Source: an uncultured Senegalimassilia sp. (GTDB lineage: Bacteria; Actinomycetota; Coriobacteriia; Coriobacteriales; Eggerthellaceae). From it: DNA of 23,367 nucleotides. The stretch lies in assembly GCF_934636665.1 (NCBI RefSeq), contig NZ_CAKUAT010000025.1:1-23367 (forward strand), in the 5' to 3' direction. The translations under genes and the position numbers were made by a program. Positions 1 to 7,063 of the stretch are shown here, one piece after another; position 1 is the first letter of the stretch, and the number at the start of each line of letters is the position of its first letter. Under the pieces are notes generated by a model. That model was not told where the DNA came from, searched no databases, and saw only the letters and a program-made list of their open reading frames with translations.

Positions 1-1
1 A

Positions 2-37
2 GTGGAAGACGCGCTCTTACGGGAGTTCGCGCGCTAG
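2..37 (+). CDS. 3' end of an unidentified gene (partial)
   Basis: The first bases read in one frame as a short charged C-terminus (VEDALLREFAR) ending at a TAG. A candidate intrinsic terminator follows about 70 bases downstream. Both facts fit the tail of a plus-strand gene that begins before the window. Eleven residues are too few to name a family, and a chance reading cannot be excluded. Confidence 0.4.
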   Translation: MEDALLREFAR

Positions 38-109
38 GCGCTCGCCGCGCCTGCGCGCCCTCCCGCCCGCGTGGGGGGGGGTGTTCCTATAGTTCTGTCA
101 AGAGGGATT

Positions 110-131
110 CGCCCTTTCGATGGGCGTTTTT
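110..131 (+). terminator. Intrinsic terminator
   Basis: Stem CGCCC (110-114) and GGGCG (122-126) with a seven-base loop is followed directly by TTTTT. It lies downstream of the gene tail that stops at 37 and probably ends that transcript. The stem is short, but position and T-tract are right. Confidence 0.55.
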
Positions 132-242
132 GGCTGACCTGTGTCAAGATTTCGGACACGCGAGCTCGAGGAATCAGGCGGCCATGGGAAGCTCTTCGGG
201 CTGGGGCGCCCGACAGGCGGGCGGGCGACGCTGCGCGACAGG

Positions 243-407
243 ATGAACGATTGCGGCTTCGAGCTGGCGACCATCGAGGGGATGATATGCGAGGACTGTG
301 CCTACAGGGACCCCGACCCCACCACGGTGGGCTTGTGCTCGGCGTGGCCCGAGTTCAAGCCGGACCAGGTCGACGAGGGGATATGCCCCCGCTACAAGAA
401 GGGATAG
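243..407 (+). CDS. Small Cys-rich hypothetical protein, probably prophage-derived
   Basis: A 54-residue protein beginning MNDCGFELATIEG and ending PRYKKG. It has five cysteines, four of them arranged C-x2-C, then GLC and GIC, so it could bind a metal; that is inference. I chose the ATG at 243 over the upstream start at 141 because the extra N-terminus is Arg/Gly-rich and looks like non-coding GC-rich DNA. No strong Shine-Dalgarno site is visible. It lies about 90 bases before a VRR-NUC nuclease remnant on the same strand. Small proteins of this kind are common in the replication modules of phages and integrative elements, so I read it as part of decayed mobile DNA. Function unknown. Confidence 0.45.
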   Translation: MNDCGFELATIEGMICEDCAYRDPDPTTVGLCSAWPEFKPDQVDEGICPRYKKG

Positions 408-635
408 CTGCCAAGGCCCCGCTCAGGCGGGACTTTTTCATGCCCTGGAACCGACGCGTGACGCATTCCACACCATTGGGCCATCGAGAAAGTGGCGGAT
501 ATGAGCGAGGCGTTGGAGCAGCGCGCGGTCGTGGAGTACTGCGAACTCAAGAAGATACCCGTGTTCCACATCCCGAACGGCGGCTACCGCAACAAGGCTT
601 TCCCTGAAGGGAGACGACACATCAGACGGCTCAGA

Positions 636-662
636 ACGCTTAGTGCTACGCCTCCGAAGCGT
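636..662. repeat. Hairpin repeat, copy 1
   Basis: Stem ACGCTT (636-641) and AAGCGT (657-662) encloses a 15-base loop, AGTGCTACGCCTCCG. A second copy at 11763-11797 has the same loop at 12 of 15 positions. Its stem differs at a base pair changed on both sides (ACACTT/AAGTGT). This is a dispersed hairpin element, here sitting at the break point of the VRR-NUC remnant. Confidence 0.6.
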
Positions 663-728
663 CTTGGTGCAGTGTCACCTGCGCGATACGAAGAAGCCGT
701 GCCCTATCCGGGTGTGGCTTCCGGTGCT

Positions 729-737
729 TGCTATAAT
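729..737 (+). promoter_or_regulatory. Candidate extended -10 promoter
   Basis: TGCTATAAT is a perfect extended -10 element (TG, one base, TATAAT). There is no convincing -35 at 16-18 bases, which extended -10 promoters can do without. Predicted transcription start is about 743-745, at the foot of the hairpin at 744-794, so the product would be a very short self-terminating RNA. There is no experimental support. Confidence 0.35.
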
Positions 738-743
738 CCTTGC

Positions 744-797
744 AAGAGGCGATCCCTACCCGGGTTTAGATGCACGGGTGTCTGGGCGCCTCTTTTT
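744..797 (+). terminator. Intrinsic terminator-type hairpin
   Basis: Outer stem AAGAGGCG (744-751) with CGCCTCTT (787-794), an inner stem ACCCG (758-762) with CGGGT (775-779), and a run of T at 793-797. The shape is that of a rho-independent terminator on the plus strand. No intact gene precedes it, so it may end read-through from the remnant genes or form a tiny RNA with the promoter just upstream. Confidence 0.5.
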
Positions 798-1035
798 CAC
801 GGTCTTTTCAGTCCGCGTTTTAGGGCAATGTTGCCCTGACTGGTGATGAAATAACCGGCGAAGCCGGGCGGTATAACGGCATCGAGAATCGACGGGATGA
901 AACCGTTCGATGCGATAGGCCTGCGCCATCGATCCTGACGGGTCAAGTGCCGACCACCGCCGAGGTTGAGATGGAGCAGGCGCAGAAAGTTGCGCTGGAT
1001 CAGCCAAAAGCGCAATAGCATATGAAGCGCAGCGA
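798..1035. other. Hairpin-rich stretch with no recognised gene
   Basis: Successive short perfect stems occur here: AGGGCAA/TTGCCCT (823-838), CCGGC/GCCGG (855-867), GCATCGA/TCGATGC (from about 880), CTGCGCC/GGCGCAG (from about 921) and TTGCGCT/AGCGCAA (from about 991). The minus strand is also open for about 75 codons down to 797 with GC-rich third positions and contains GFAGYFITSQGNIALK. It could be the C-terminus of a decayed gene. I recognise neither an RNA family nor a protein family. The stems could simply reflect GC-rich relic coding DNA. Confidence 0.3.
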
Positions 1036-1272
1036 CTAGTCGTCGGGAAGGGCGATTATCACGCTTTTGCACAGCTCCCCGTAATCGTTGAGGCCATCAC
1101 CGCTGTCGTTGATTCCCTTGGTCATCATCTCGTTTGACATGCGCTCATCGATGGCGAAGTATTGCTCATCTGTCAGATGCTCGAAATCGATTGGAAGCCC
1201 GAACTCGGTAAGTAGCTGCTTCTGCCTTTTGGTTAGCGTTATGGGTATGTCGCATTCAGTCGTTTTTGCCAC
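1036..1272 (-). CDS. Small hypothetical protein (78 aa)
   Basis: The protein begins MAKTTECDIPITLTKRQKQL and has a balanced, acidic composition unlike a chance frame in this GC-rich DNA. It is rich in Asp, Glu, Lys and Ile and looks soluble and mainly helical. The start is GTG (1272-1270), preceded by GAAAGGGG at a suitable distance. A -10-like TACAAT lies about 40 bases upstream. It follows recQ on the same strand with a gap of about 100 bases, but its own promoter-like site suggests independent transcription. No motif points to a function and I do not recognise the family. Confidence 0.6.
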   Translation of the reverse strand: MAKTTECDIPITLTKRQKQLLTEFGLPIDFEHLTDEQYFAIDERMSNEMMTKGINDSGDGLNDYGELCKSVIIALPDD

Positions 1273-1309
1273 GTTGGACCCCTTTCGCGCCTGTTGACTT
1301 CACAGCGCT

Positions 1310-1315
1310 ATTGTA
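1310..1315 (-). promoter_or_regulatory. Candidate -10 element for the 78-aa protein
   Basis: On the minus strand this reads TACAAT within GCTACAATAGCG. The same 12-base string occurs upstream of recQ (3209-3220). No clear -35 was found here. The shared string suggests a common promoter design. Confidence 0.35.
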
Positions 1316-1374
1316 GCCTGGAGCCGCGCTTGGAAGCTAAGGATGGCCCAGGTGTTAAAGAGGTCCCAGATGCC

Positions 1375-3177
1375 CTAGTCCTCCACCATCACGCGCAGAC
1401 ATTTCTCCCCGGGTTTTTGCCCTACGATCCCGCAGGCTATGAGCGCATCCAGGGCGTGCTTCGCCTTGCTGCGGTCGGGGCCGGCGGATCCCCAGCATGG
1501 TAGGCTCTCGTAATCGTTTGCCTTGGTCCCGGGTTCGTCTTTCCCGCACGCTACTCTGAGGACGACCGCCCTGCGTGCTTCGCTGCCGAGCGCTTGGATC
1601 GTCGCAATCAAAGCATCGCTTAGCGCCTCGGGCACATCGGGCATCTCGAGCGGCTTGACGGAATCGGGGACCCCGCCCGTCTCGATCACGGCGAGAATCT
1701 GGGCGCCATATACTTGCGCGGCTTTAGCGGTCATTCCGTCGACTTTCAGAAGCTGTTCAAGGTTTTCCGGCCTTTTGCGGCAGATGCCGCGCAACGCGCG
1801 CTCGGTCAGAGCGCCGCCGGAGCCAGCGCCGTCCGCTACCGCAGCGCACGCGCTCTTCAGGCTAGCGAAAAGGGCGCGCTCGTCGTCCGTCAGCGGCATT
1901 GCGTCCGCAGCGCGCACAATGCCATCGATGGGCACCGCGCAGTTGTCGCATCTTCCGCACCCTCCGTCATCAGGGGCTTTCTCGCCGAAGTAGCGCAAGA
2001 TGAGATCGCGCCGGCAGGTATCTTCTTCTCTGCAGAAATCCCGCATGTCGAAAGCGAGCCCTTTTTGCCTGGAATGCCGCGCGCCGTTCTGGCCTTCGCC
2101 GCCCGCTTCCGCCATAAACAAAGCGGTTTGCAGGTCCTGCTCGTCCCATAGCATGATCGTGTCGGCGGGCTTCCCATCGCGTCCCGCGCGGCCGATCTGC
2201 TGATAGTAGCTCTCGACCGAAAGCGGCATGCCGCAGCAGACCACGTAGCGCACATCGGGCTTGTCGATGCCCATGCCGAACCCCGACGTTGCAATCATCA
2301 CCGGCGCCCGCCCCGACATGAACGCATCTTGCGCCGCCTTCTTCGCGTCGTTGCCCAGTTTGCCGTGGTAGAGCGCGGCGGGCACGCCTGCTCGCCTGAG
2401 CGCGTTGTGGATCCGCTCGGCCTCGGAAATCGTGACGCAATAGAAGATGCCGCACTCGCTTTCCCTCGAGCGCGCGGCCCGCACGCACCACGATTCGCGC
2501 TCGTCGTGGGGCATGTGCACAACGGAAAGCGAAAGATTGCCGCGGTCGAACGAGGAGACGATCTCCAAGGGGTTTTGCAGGCCAAGGGACCTGGCGATGT
2601 CCTTGCGGACCTTCGGGGTCGCCGTCGCCGTCAGCGCGACCACGGTCGGGCGCTGGTCGAACCGCTCGATGAACGCGCTGATCTCGCGGTAGTCGCCGCG
2701 GAAGTCGTGGCCCCATTCGCTGATGCAGTGGGCCTCGTCGACGGCGACAAGGGGGATTGCGAGGCCCTCGATCGCCGACAGGAAAGCCGGGTTCGACAAG
2801 CGCTCCGGCGCAACGTACAGGATCTGGAACTCGCCGCTTTTGATGCGCCCTCGAACCTTTTCCTGAGCCCGAAGGCTGAGCGTGTTGTTGAGGAAGGCCG
2901 GGTGCAGGCCCAGCTCAACGAGCTTTTTCACCTGATCGATCATGAGCGAGACCAGGGGAGAGATCACGATGGCGGTGCCGCCGAGCGCGACGGCGGTGCC
3001 GCCGAGCGCGACGGCGGGCACCTGGTAGATGAGCGATTTGCCCGCTCCGGTGGACATCACGGCCAGCACGTCTCGCTTCCCCATGATTGCCCTGATGGCC
3101 TTCTCCTGCTCTGGGCGGAACTCATCGTGCCCGAAGCAGCGCTTCAACACTTCTCTCGCTTGCTCGAACGATGCCAT
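1375..3177 (-). CDS. recQ: ATP-dependent DNA helicase RecQ
   Basis: A 600-residue superfamily 2 helicase, the usual RecQ length, which unwinds DNA 3' to 5' in recombination and repair. Visible in order: motif 0 (FRPEQEKAI, about 20-28), Walker A STGAGKS (42-48), motif II DEAH (147-150) followed by CISEWGHDFR, motif III TATAT, motif VI QQIGRAGRDG, a four-Cys zinc-binding segment (CRRDLILRYFG, then GGCGRCDNC), and an HRDC-like segment around residues 465-510. The ATG at 3177 is preceded by AGAGGG. Odd: AVALGGT is duplicated in tandem (55-61 and 62-68) from a 21-bp DNA repeat between Walker A and motif Ia, lengthening a loop that is normally one unit shorter. It probably remains functional. It is transcribed away from the lipoprotein region. 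Confidence 0.95.
   Translation of the reverse strand: MASFEQAREVLKRCFGHDEFRPEQEKAIRAIMGKRDVLAVMSTGAGKSLIYQVPAVALGGTAVALGGTAIVISPLVSLMIDQVKKLVELGLHPAFLNNTLSLRAQEKVRGRIKSGEFQILYVAPERLSNPAFLSAIEGLAIPLVAVDEAHCISEWGHDFRGDYREISAFIERFDQRPTVVALTATATPKVRKDIARSLGLQNPLEIVSSFDRGNLSLSVVHMPHDERESWCVRAARSRESECGIFYCVTISEAERIHNALRRAGVPAALYHGKLGNDAKKAAQDAFMSGRAPVMIATSGFGMGIDKPDVRYVVCCGMPLSVESYYQQIGRAGRDGKPADTIMLWDEQDLQTALFMAEAGGEGQNGARHSRQKGLAFDMRDFCREEDTCRRDLILRYFGEKAPDDGGCGRCDNCAVPIDGIVRAADAMPLTDDERALFASLKSACAAVADGAGSGGALTERALRGICRKRPENLEQLLKVDGMTAKAAQVYGAQILAVIETGGVPDSVKPLEMPDVPEALSDALIATIQALGSEARRAVVLRVACGKDEPGTKANDYESLPCWGSAGPDRSKAKHALDALIACGIVGQKPGEKCLRVMVED
2971..3012. repeat. Perfect 21-bp tandem duplication inside recQ
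   Basis: Positions 2971-2991 and 2992-3012 are identical. The unit starts GGCGGTGCC and is a multiple of three, so the frame is kept and seven residues are added. No base differs between units, which points to recent slippage. Confidence 0.95.
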
Positions 3178-3211
3178 GCGCCCTCTTCCATGCCCGTTGG
3201 TTTACAACGCT

Positions 3212-3239
3212 ATTGTAGCTGCAGGCCCTGGCTGGTCAT
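3212..3239 (-). promoter_or_regulatory. Candidate recQ promoter
   Basis: On the minus strand, ATGACC (3239-3234) and TACAAT (3217-3212) are 16 bases apart, about 35-60 bases before the recQ ATG. The -35 matches consensus at four of six positions. The -10 context GCTACAATAGCG is shared with the site before the 78-aa gene. Confidence 0.4.
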
Positions 3240-3291
3240 GGCGGTCGGAGGCATCCTTTCGCGAACATAACCGTTTTCGCCCTCCTCCCAG

Positions 3292-3375
3292 CCCCGCCCA
3301 TCGCATTCGCGCCCTCTATCTTGGCCGTGTGGCGCGTGGGGGTGCTTGCTTTGGGCCGCGGGTGGCTTCGCGGGC
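3292..3375. repeat. 84-bp direct repeat, copy 1
   Basis: This copy matches 3853-3936 at 81 of 84 positions by eye. It contains CTTGGCCGTGTGGCGCG and TTTGGGCCGCGGGTGG. Unlike the other copies it is not followed directly by a lipoprotein gene, so it may be the remnant of a lost third unit. Confidence 0.9.
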
Positions 3376-3852
3376 AACGATGACCTTTCACGAGCGTGGT
3401 TGGTTCGGCGGCATCCTCGATACGGGCTTGCGGCTTCTTATTGGCTTACGCCTTGGCCCGCGGGCGCGCATGAATCCAAGGCGGTGGCCAATTATCTGAG
3501 AGTTGTGCATTTGGGGCGCCTTTCTGCCGTGGCCGCGCTCGAGGATGGCGTCGTGCGGGCGGCGCCGGTGCTGTATCTCGGCCGCCTATTGCGGAAAACC
3601 TCGCTTTTTCGCGGCGCGGCTTGCAGGTAATTGCGCAATTCTCGATTTTTTGGCCGCCACCGTCCCGCGCTGCCCCGAATCAGCCGGCCTGCGCGACGAT
3701 GGGCCCGCCGCTCGTCCCATGCCGTCACCGAATCGGCCGTCATCCGTTTCATGCCGCACCTCGGATCGGCCGTCCTCCCGAACTGTCCCCCGAATCGACT
3801 GCCACCGGCCCGTGCTGCTCCCCAAGCCGCCCCGAGCCGACAGCCGTCCCAA
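3376..3852. other. Intergenic DNA without a recognised gene
   Basis: Several frames are open here, but the translations are Arg/Ala/Pro-rich and resemble no protein. The stretch holds a perfect palindrome AATTGCGCAATT near 3630 and repeated ATCGGCCGTC strings near 3733 and 3765. It separates the two 84-bp repeats. I see no RNA gene. Confidence 0.5.
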
Positions 3853-3936
3853 CCCCGCCCGTCGCATTCGCGCCTTCTATCTTGGCCGTGTGGCGCGTGG
3901 GGGTGCTTGCTTTGGGCCGTGGGTGGCTTCGCGGGC
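3853..3936. repeat. 84-bp direct repeat, copy 2 (upstream of lipoprotein 1)
   Basis: Copy 2 ends about 100 bases before the first lipoprotein start. A diverged part of the same sequence (5130-5153, 21 of 24 positions against 3911-3934) stands upstream of the second lipoprotein. The repeat therefore travels with the lipoprotein promoter region and may carry promoter or leader signals. Confidence 0.9.
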
Positions 3937-4037
3937 GCTTCTTCGCACGGCACAATAGCTTTAGAAGCCGGCTTCGGCGCTTGCGGCGCCGGAGGGGGAG
4001 CGGCTTGCAATCTGCGATGCGAAAGGGAGTGATGAAG

Positions 4038-5036
4038 ATGATGAGACCCATGATGAGGAAGGTTGCGTTCGGGGTGCCGGCCGTCGCGTTGTCGGCGGCG
4101 CTTGCGTGCACGATGGCCGGCTGCGGCGGCACCGAGGGTGGCCAGGGTGGCTCGGGCGACAATGCGCCCGCAGGTCAGACGGTTAACAGCGTGCAGACCG
4201 CCGAGGTCGCGGGCTTCACCATCGAGTCCGTCGGCGATGGCTCGTACTATCGCGGCGCCGCCGAGCGGCAGGACGGCTTCTGGCTGCGCGTGAAGATCAC
4301 GAACAACAACGAGTCCGCAAAAGCGCCTTCCGCGTTCAGCGCGCGTGCCGCCGTCGGCACCTTCGACGCGGGCGACGCGGTGTTCGACGCCTCCGGCGAC
4401 CAGAGACTCAACGCCGACACCAAGACGCAGGCCGTGGAGCTTGGCGAAGGCGCGCAGATGGACGCCAACGCGAAGATCGAGCCTGGTCAGACCGTCGAGT
4501 TCATCTACTTCTGGACCACCAAGGACAACTACTACGGTCCGATCACCGTCGAGTTCGACAGCTCCTCGTCCAGCGATTCCAACCCCAGCGTGATGCACTT
4601 CGACACCACCGGCCGCGAAAGCGACGAGTACAAGGTGGCCCGCGAGGCGGCGGAAGCCATCGAGGCGCAGGGCGGCATCGATTTCCCGTCGTACAGCATC
4701 ATCCCCGCTGACGGCTGGAAGCTCGGCGACCGCATCGACGAGAAGTACGAGGGATGCGACTTCAAGCGTGGTGACGAGGCCATTTCCTCCATCGACATGC
4801 GCACGTTCAAAACCTCCCCGATGATGGAGGCGGAAGCCAGGCAGGGTTCCAAGAAGAAGGGCGTGATTGACGAGGTCGAGGTCAACGGCACCACGTGGGT
4901 GCGTTACACCTCGGAAGCCGGCGCCGTATCGCTGTTCGTCGAGGCGCCGTCCGGCAAGACGGTCTCGATGGTCATCGGTTCCAAGTTGACCTGGGACGAT
5001 GCGCTTCCCATGGTGCAGAACGTGGTGCTGAAGTAG
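4038..5036 (+). CDS. Two-domain surface lipoprotein, paralogue 1
   Basis: A 332-residue secreted lipoprotein. The signal peptide has basic residues R3, R7 and K8, a hydrophobic core (VPAVALSAALA) and a lipobox ending MAG-C29, so it should be lipidated and anchored outside the membrane. After a Gly/Ser linker comes a domain with GFWLRVKITNNNESAK and FWTTKDNYYGPITV, resembling the Ig-like DUF4352/DUF5067 type. The C-terminal half (DGWKLGDR to TWDDALPMVQNVVLK) resembles PsbP/Mog1-like modules. Both assignments are by eye. I chose the ATG at 4038 because AAAGGGAG (4022-4029) is eight bases upstream, as in the paralogue; ATG 4032 is too close. A Ser-rich run (FDSSSSSDS) is absent from the paralogue. 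Ligand unknown. Confidence 0.85.
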   Translation: MMRPMMRKVAFGVPAVALSAALACTMAGCGGTEGGQGGSGDNAPAGQTVNSVQTAEVAGFTIESVGDGSYYRGAAERQDGFWLRVKITNNNESAKAPSAFSARAAVGTFDAGDAVFDASGDQRLNADTKTQAVELGEGAQMDANAKIEPGQTVEFIYFWTTKDNYYGPITVEFDSSSSSDSNPSVMHFDTTGRESDEYKVAREAAEAIEAQGGIDFPSYSIIPADGWKLGDRIDEKYEGCDFKRGDEAISSIDMRTFKTSPMMEAEARQGSKKKGVIDEVEVNGTTWVRYTSEAGAVSLFVEAPSGKTVSMVIGSKLTWDDALPMVQNVVLK

Positions 5037-5129
5037 GGAAGCGGGCCGCGCGGGGCGCCGGACTATGCGCTAGGCGGCTCGGCCGCGGCGGCGCATGTTT
5101 TGGCCGCGGGGTGGCTTGTGCGCCTGGCA

Positions 5130-5153
5130 TTTGGGCCGCAGGTCGCTTCGCGG
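5130..5153. repeat. Diverged core of the 84-bp repeat (upstream of lipoprotein 2)
   Basis: TTTGGGCCGCAGGTCGCTTC and the next four bases match the core of copy 2 (3911-3934) at 21 of 24 positions. The position relative to the following lipoprotein start is similar, so promoter, leader and gene appear to have been duplicated as one unit. Confidence 0.6.
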
Positions 5154-5296
5154 CCGGCCTGCTGCGCGGCATACTCTTCTCAAAGGCCAAGGTCGGGGCC
5201 GGGTTCTTCGGGCTTTGGCGTTTCGAAACCTGACGTCGCGATGGTCGCCGGCGCGGAGGCGGCTTTCGCAACGGGAAGCGAAAGGGAGTGGTGAAC

Positions 5297-6292
5297 ATGG
5301 TGAAACCCGTAGTGAAGAAGGTAATGATGGGCGTGCCCGCCGTCGCGTTGTCCGCGGCGCTCGCGTGCGCGATGGTCGGCTGCGGCGGCACCGAGGGCGA
5401 CCAGGGCGGCTCCGGCGACGGCACGGCCGCAACGCAGGCCGCGTACCAGTCCCAGTCGATCGACGTCGAGGGCTTCACCGTCGAATCGCTGGCCGACGGC
5501 ACGTACTACCGCGGCGACGTCTACAAGGCGGACGGCTTCTGGCTGCGTGTGAAAATTACGAACAACAACGACAAGCCCATGAAGCGCTTCAGCTTCATCA
5601 CCACCGGCGCCCCCGGCGCCCCCGGCGGCTATGAGGCCGGCGACCCGGTGTTCGACTCGCACGACACGCTGAGCTACGACATCAAGAACCCGCCCGCCGA
5701 GCTGTGCGAAGGCGCGGAAACGGACGGCGACCCCGAAATCGGGCCTGGTGAGAGCATCGAATGGGTCTACTTCTGGACCACGAAGGACAACTACTACGGT
5801 CCGATCACCGTCCAGTTCGACAAGAACGCTACGGGCGGCACCGACCCGCGCACCATGCGCTTCGACACCACCGGCAAGGAAAGCGACGGCTACAAGGCCG
5901 CGGTCGAGGCAGCCGAGGCCATCAAGGCTCAGGGCGGCGTCGACTACGCTGCGTATAACGTGAAGGCTGCCGATGGTTGGGCGCTCGTCGAGACCAAGGA
6001 GAAGAGCAGCGACGCCACGTTCAACCCCGAGGGCTCCACGAAGCGTTTCAGCACCAGCACCTGCTCGCGCGCTCCGCAGAAGGAAGCCGAGGCCCTGCAG
6101 GGCAACTTCGGCGGCAAGGGCGAGATCGACGAGGTGGACATCAACGGCGCCACTTGGACGCGCTATACCCAGACCGGCACGTACTACATGTTCACCGTTG
6201 CCCCGTGCGGCACCACGGTCCGTATGTTCATCGACAGCGGCATCACCTGGGAAGATGCCATGCCCATGATGCAGAACGTAACCTTGAAGTAG
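5297..6292 (+). CDS. Two-domain surface lipoprotein, paralogue 2
   Basis: A 331-residue paralogue of the preceding gene. Signal peptide MVKPVVKKVMMGVPAVALSA leads to a lipobox with Cys29 at the same position. The motifs DGFWLRVKITNNND, FWTTKDNYYGPITV and EAAEAIKAQGGVDY recur, as does the end TWEDAMPMMQNVTLK. AAAGGGAG (5281-5288) is eight bases before the ATG; an in-frame GTG at 5291 is less well placed. The two genes are separated by about 260 bases that include repeat DNA, so each may have its own promoter. A strong terminator follows. Probably an extracytoplasmic ligand-binding or envelope protein; function unknown. Confidence 0.85.
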   Translation: MVKPVVKKVMMGVPAVALSAALACAMVGCGGTEGDQGGSGDGTAATQAAYQSQSIDVEGFTVESLADGTYYRGDVYKADGFWLRVKITNNNDKPMKRFSFITTGAPGAPGGYEAGDPVFDSHDTLSYDIKNPPAELCEGAETDGDPEIGPGESIEWVYFWTTKDNYYGPITVQFDKNATGGTDPRTMRFDTTGKESDGYKAAVEAAEAIKAQGGVDYAAYNVKAADGWALVETKEKSSDATFNPEGSTKRFSTSTCSRAPQKEAEALQGNFGGKGEIDEVDINGATWTRYTQTGTYYMFTVAPCGTTVRMFIDSGITWEDAMPMMQNVTLK

Positions 6293-6326
6293 CTTTTCCG
6301 CCCGCGCTTCGGGCGGGATTCCCTCG

Positions 6327-6361
6327 AAACGGCCGGGACGCCTTGCGCGCCCGGCCGTTTT
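6327..6361 (+). terminator. Intrinsic terminator after the lipoprotein pair
   Basis: Stem AAACGGCCGGG (6327-6337) with CCCGGCCGTTT (6350-6360), then T. A smaller GC-rich hairpin (CCCGC/GCGGG) lies just upstream near 6301-6317. The pair ends the lipoprotein transcript before the TetR gene. Confidence 0.75.
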
Positions 6362-6422
6362 GCGTATGGGGGGCTATCGAGCAGGTAACGAAGCCGTAGG
6401 GTTTTGCGGAATCGGGTTACTA

Positions 6423-6446
6423 TGGTTTCCAAAACCAATCCGGTTT
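6423..6446. promoter_or_regulatory. Candidate TetR operator upstream of tetR
   Basis: TGGTTT (6423-6428), three bases, AAACCA (6432-6437) is a perfect inverted repeat. A third half-site GGTTT follows at 6442-6446. It ends 34 bases before the TetR start. TetR repressors commonly bind palindromes over their own promoter, so autoregulation is plausible. Confidence 0.4.
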
Positions 6447-6480
6447 GCAGGTGCGATAGTTCGATTGCGAGGGGCGCCTT

Positions 6481-7053
6481 ATGGCTCAAAGCATTGTTTC
6501 CCGGGAAGAGCTGTTGGAGAACGCGTATCAGATCGCGGAGAAAAACGGGGTGTCGGCGCTTTCGGTGCGCGGCCTTGCCAACGCCACGGGCGTCAGCGTG
6601 GGAACGGTGTACCGCCATTTCTCGGCGAAGGACGAGCTGACCACCGCCACCATCCAGCTGTATTTCAAGCACGCGTTCTACGAGCGCTTCTGCCACATCG
6701 ACCCGCAGGTCGGGTTTGTGGACTACTGCCGCGAGATGCACGCGAGCATGCGCGAGGTCACCACGCACTTCCGCGAATGCTGGCTGCGCGGCATCGATGC
6801 GCTTCCCGCCGTCGAGAAGGCCGCCGCGCGCCTGCGAGAGTCCCAGCAGATCGAGCACATCCTCCACGGCCTCATGCAGATCTACGAGCACGATGCTCGA
6901 ATCTCGGCCGATTTGCCCGACGGGTTTAGCGCAGAAAGCGTGTGCAGGTTCGTCATCGAGAACGTCCTGGGAAGCCTCCATCATCAGGACGGCGACTGCA
7001 AAGTGCTGTTTGGCCTGCTAGAACGCACGTTGTACGCAAACAACGCGCAGTAG
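6481..7053 (+). CDS. TetR/AcrR family transcriptional regulator
   Basis: A 190-residue protein of normal TetR size. The N-terminal helix-turn-helix is clear: EELLENAYQIAEKNG, then SVRGLANATGVSVGTVYRHF and SAKDEL, ending about residue 50. The C-terminal part is helical and would hold the ligand pocket and dimer interface. Start ATG 6481 has GAGGGG just upstream. It is followed after about 120 bases by an HsmA-like membrane protein, with a 9-bp inverted repeat between them. The likely role is repression of itself and of that neighbour until an effector binds; the effector is unknown. Confidence 0.9.
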   Translation: MAQSIVSREELLENAYQIAEKNGVSALSVRGLANATGVSVGTVYRHFSAKDELTTATIQLYFKHAFYERFCHIDPQVGFVDYCREMHASMREVTTHFRECWLRGIDALPAVEKAAARLRESQQIEHILHGLMQIYEHDARISADLPDGFSAESVCRFVIENVLGSLHHQDGDCKVLFGLLERTLYANNAQ

Positions 7054-7063
7054 CGCGCGGAAA

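Larger units (their letters stand above)
501..839 (+). pseudogene. Truncated VRR-NUC domain nuclease (phage-type remnant)
   Basis: The reading from the ATG at 501 starts with SEALEQRAVVEYCELKKIP followed by VFHIPNGGYRNKA. This is the typical N-terminus of stand-alone VRR-NUC nucleases of phages and integrative elements. In intact members the text continues with a Lys/Arg helix and then the catalytic region around a GVPDL-like motif. Here similarity stops near 600 and the frame runs on to a stop at 839 through unrelated, low-quality sequence, so the catalytic half is missing. A hairpin repeat (636-662) begins just after the break. An in-frame GTG at 492 is an alternative start. The fragment cannot be an active nuclease and marks decayed mobile DNA. 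Confidence 0.6.

Noticed and set aside
798..1035. CRISPR array or group II intron
   Set aside because: No second repeat at regular spacing and no cas gene, reverse transcriptase or recognisable intron domain V.
2329..3270. 313-codon plus-strand open frame opposite recQ
   Set aside because: It is the antisense shadow of recQ, with Arg/Val/Glu-rich composition and no family motifs, while the minus strand shows all helicase motifs.
3492..4598. 368-codon minus-strand open frame across the repeat and lipoprotein 1
   Set aside because: It runs opposite a lipoprotein with a clear signal peptide and ribosome site, and its own composition is Arg/Gly/His-rich noise.
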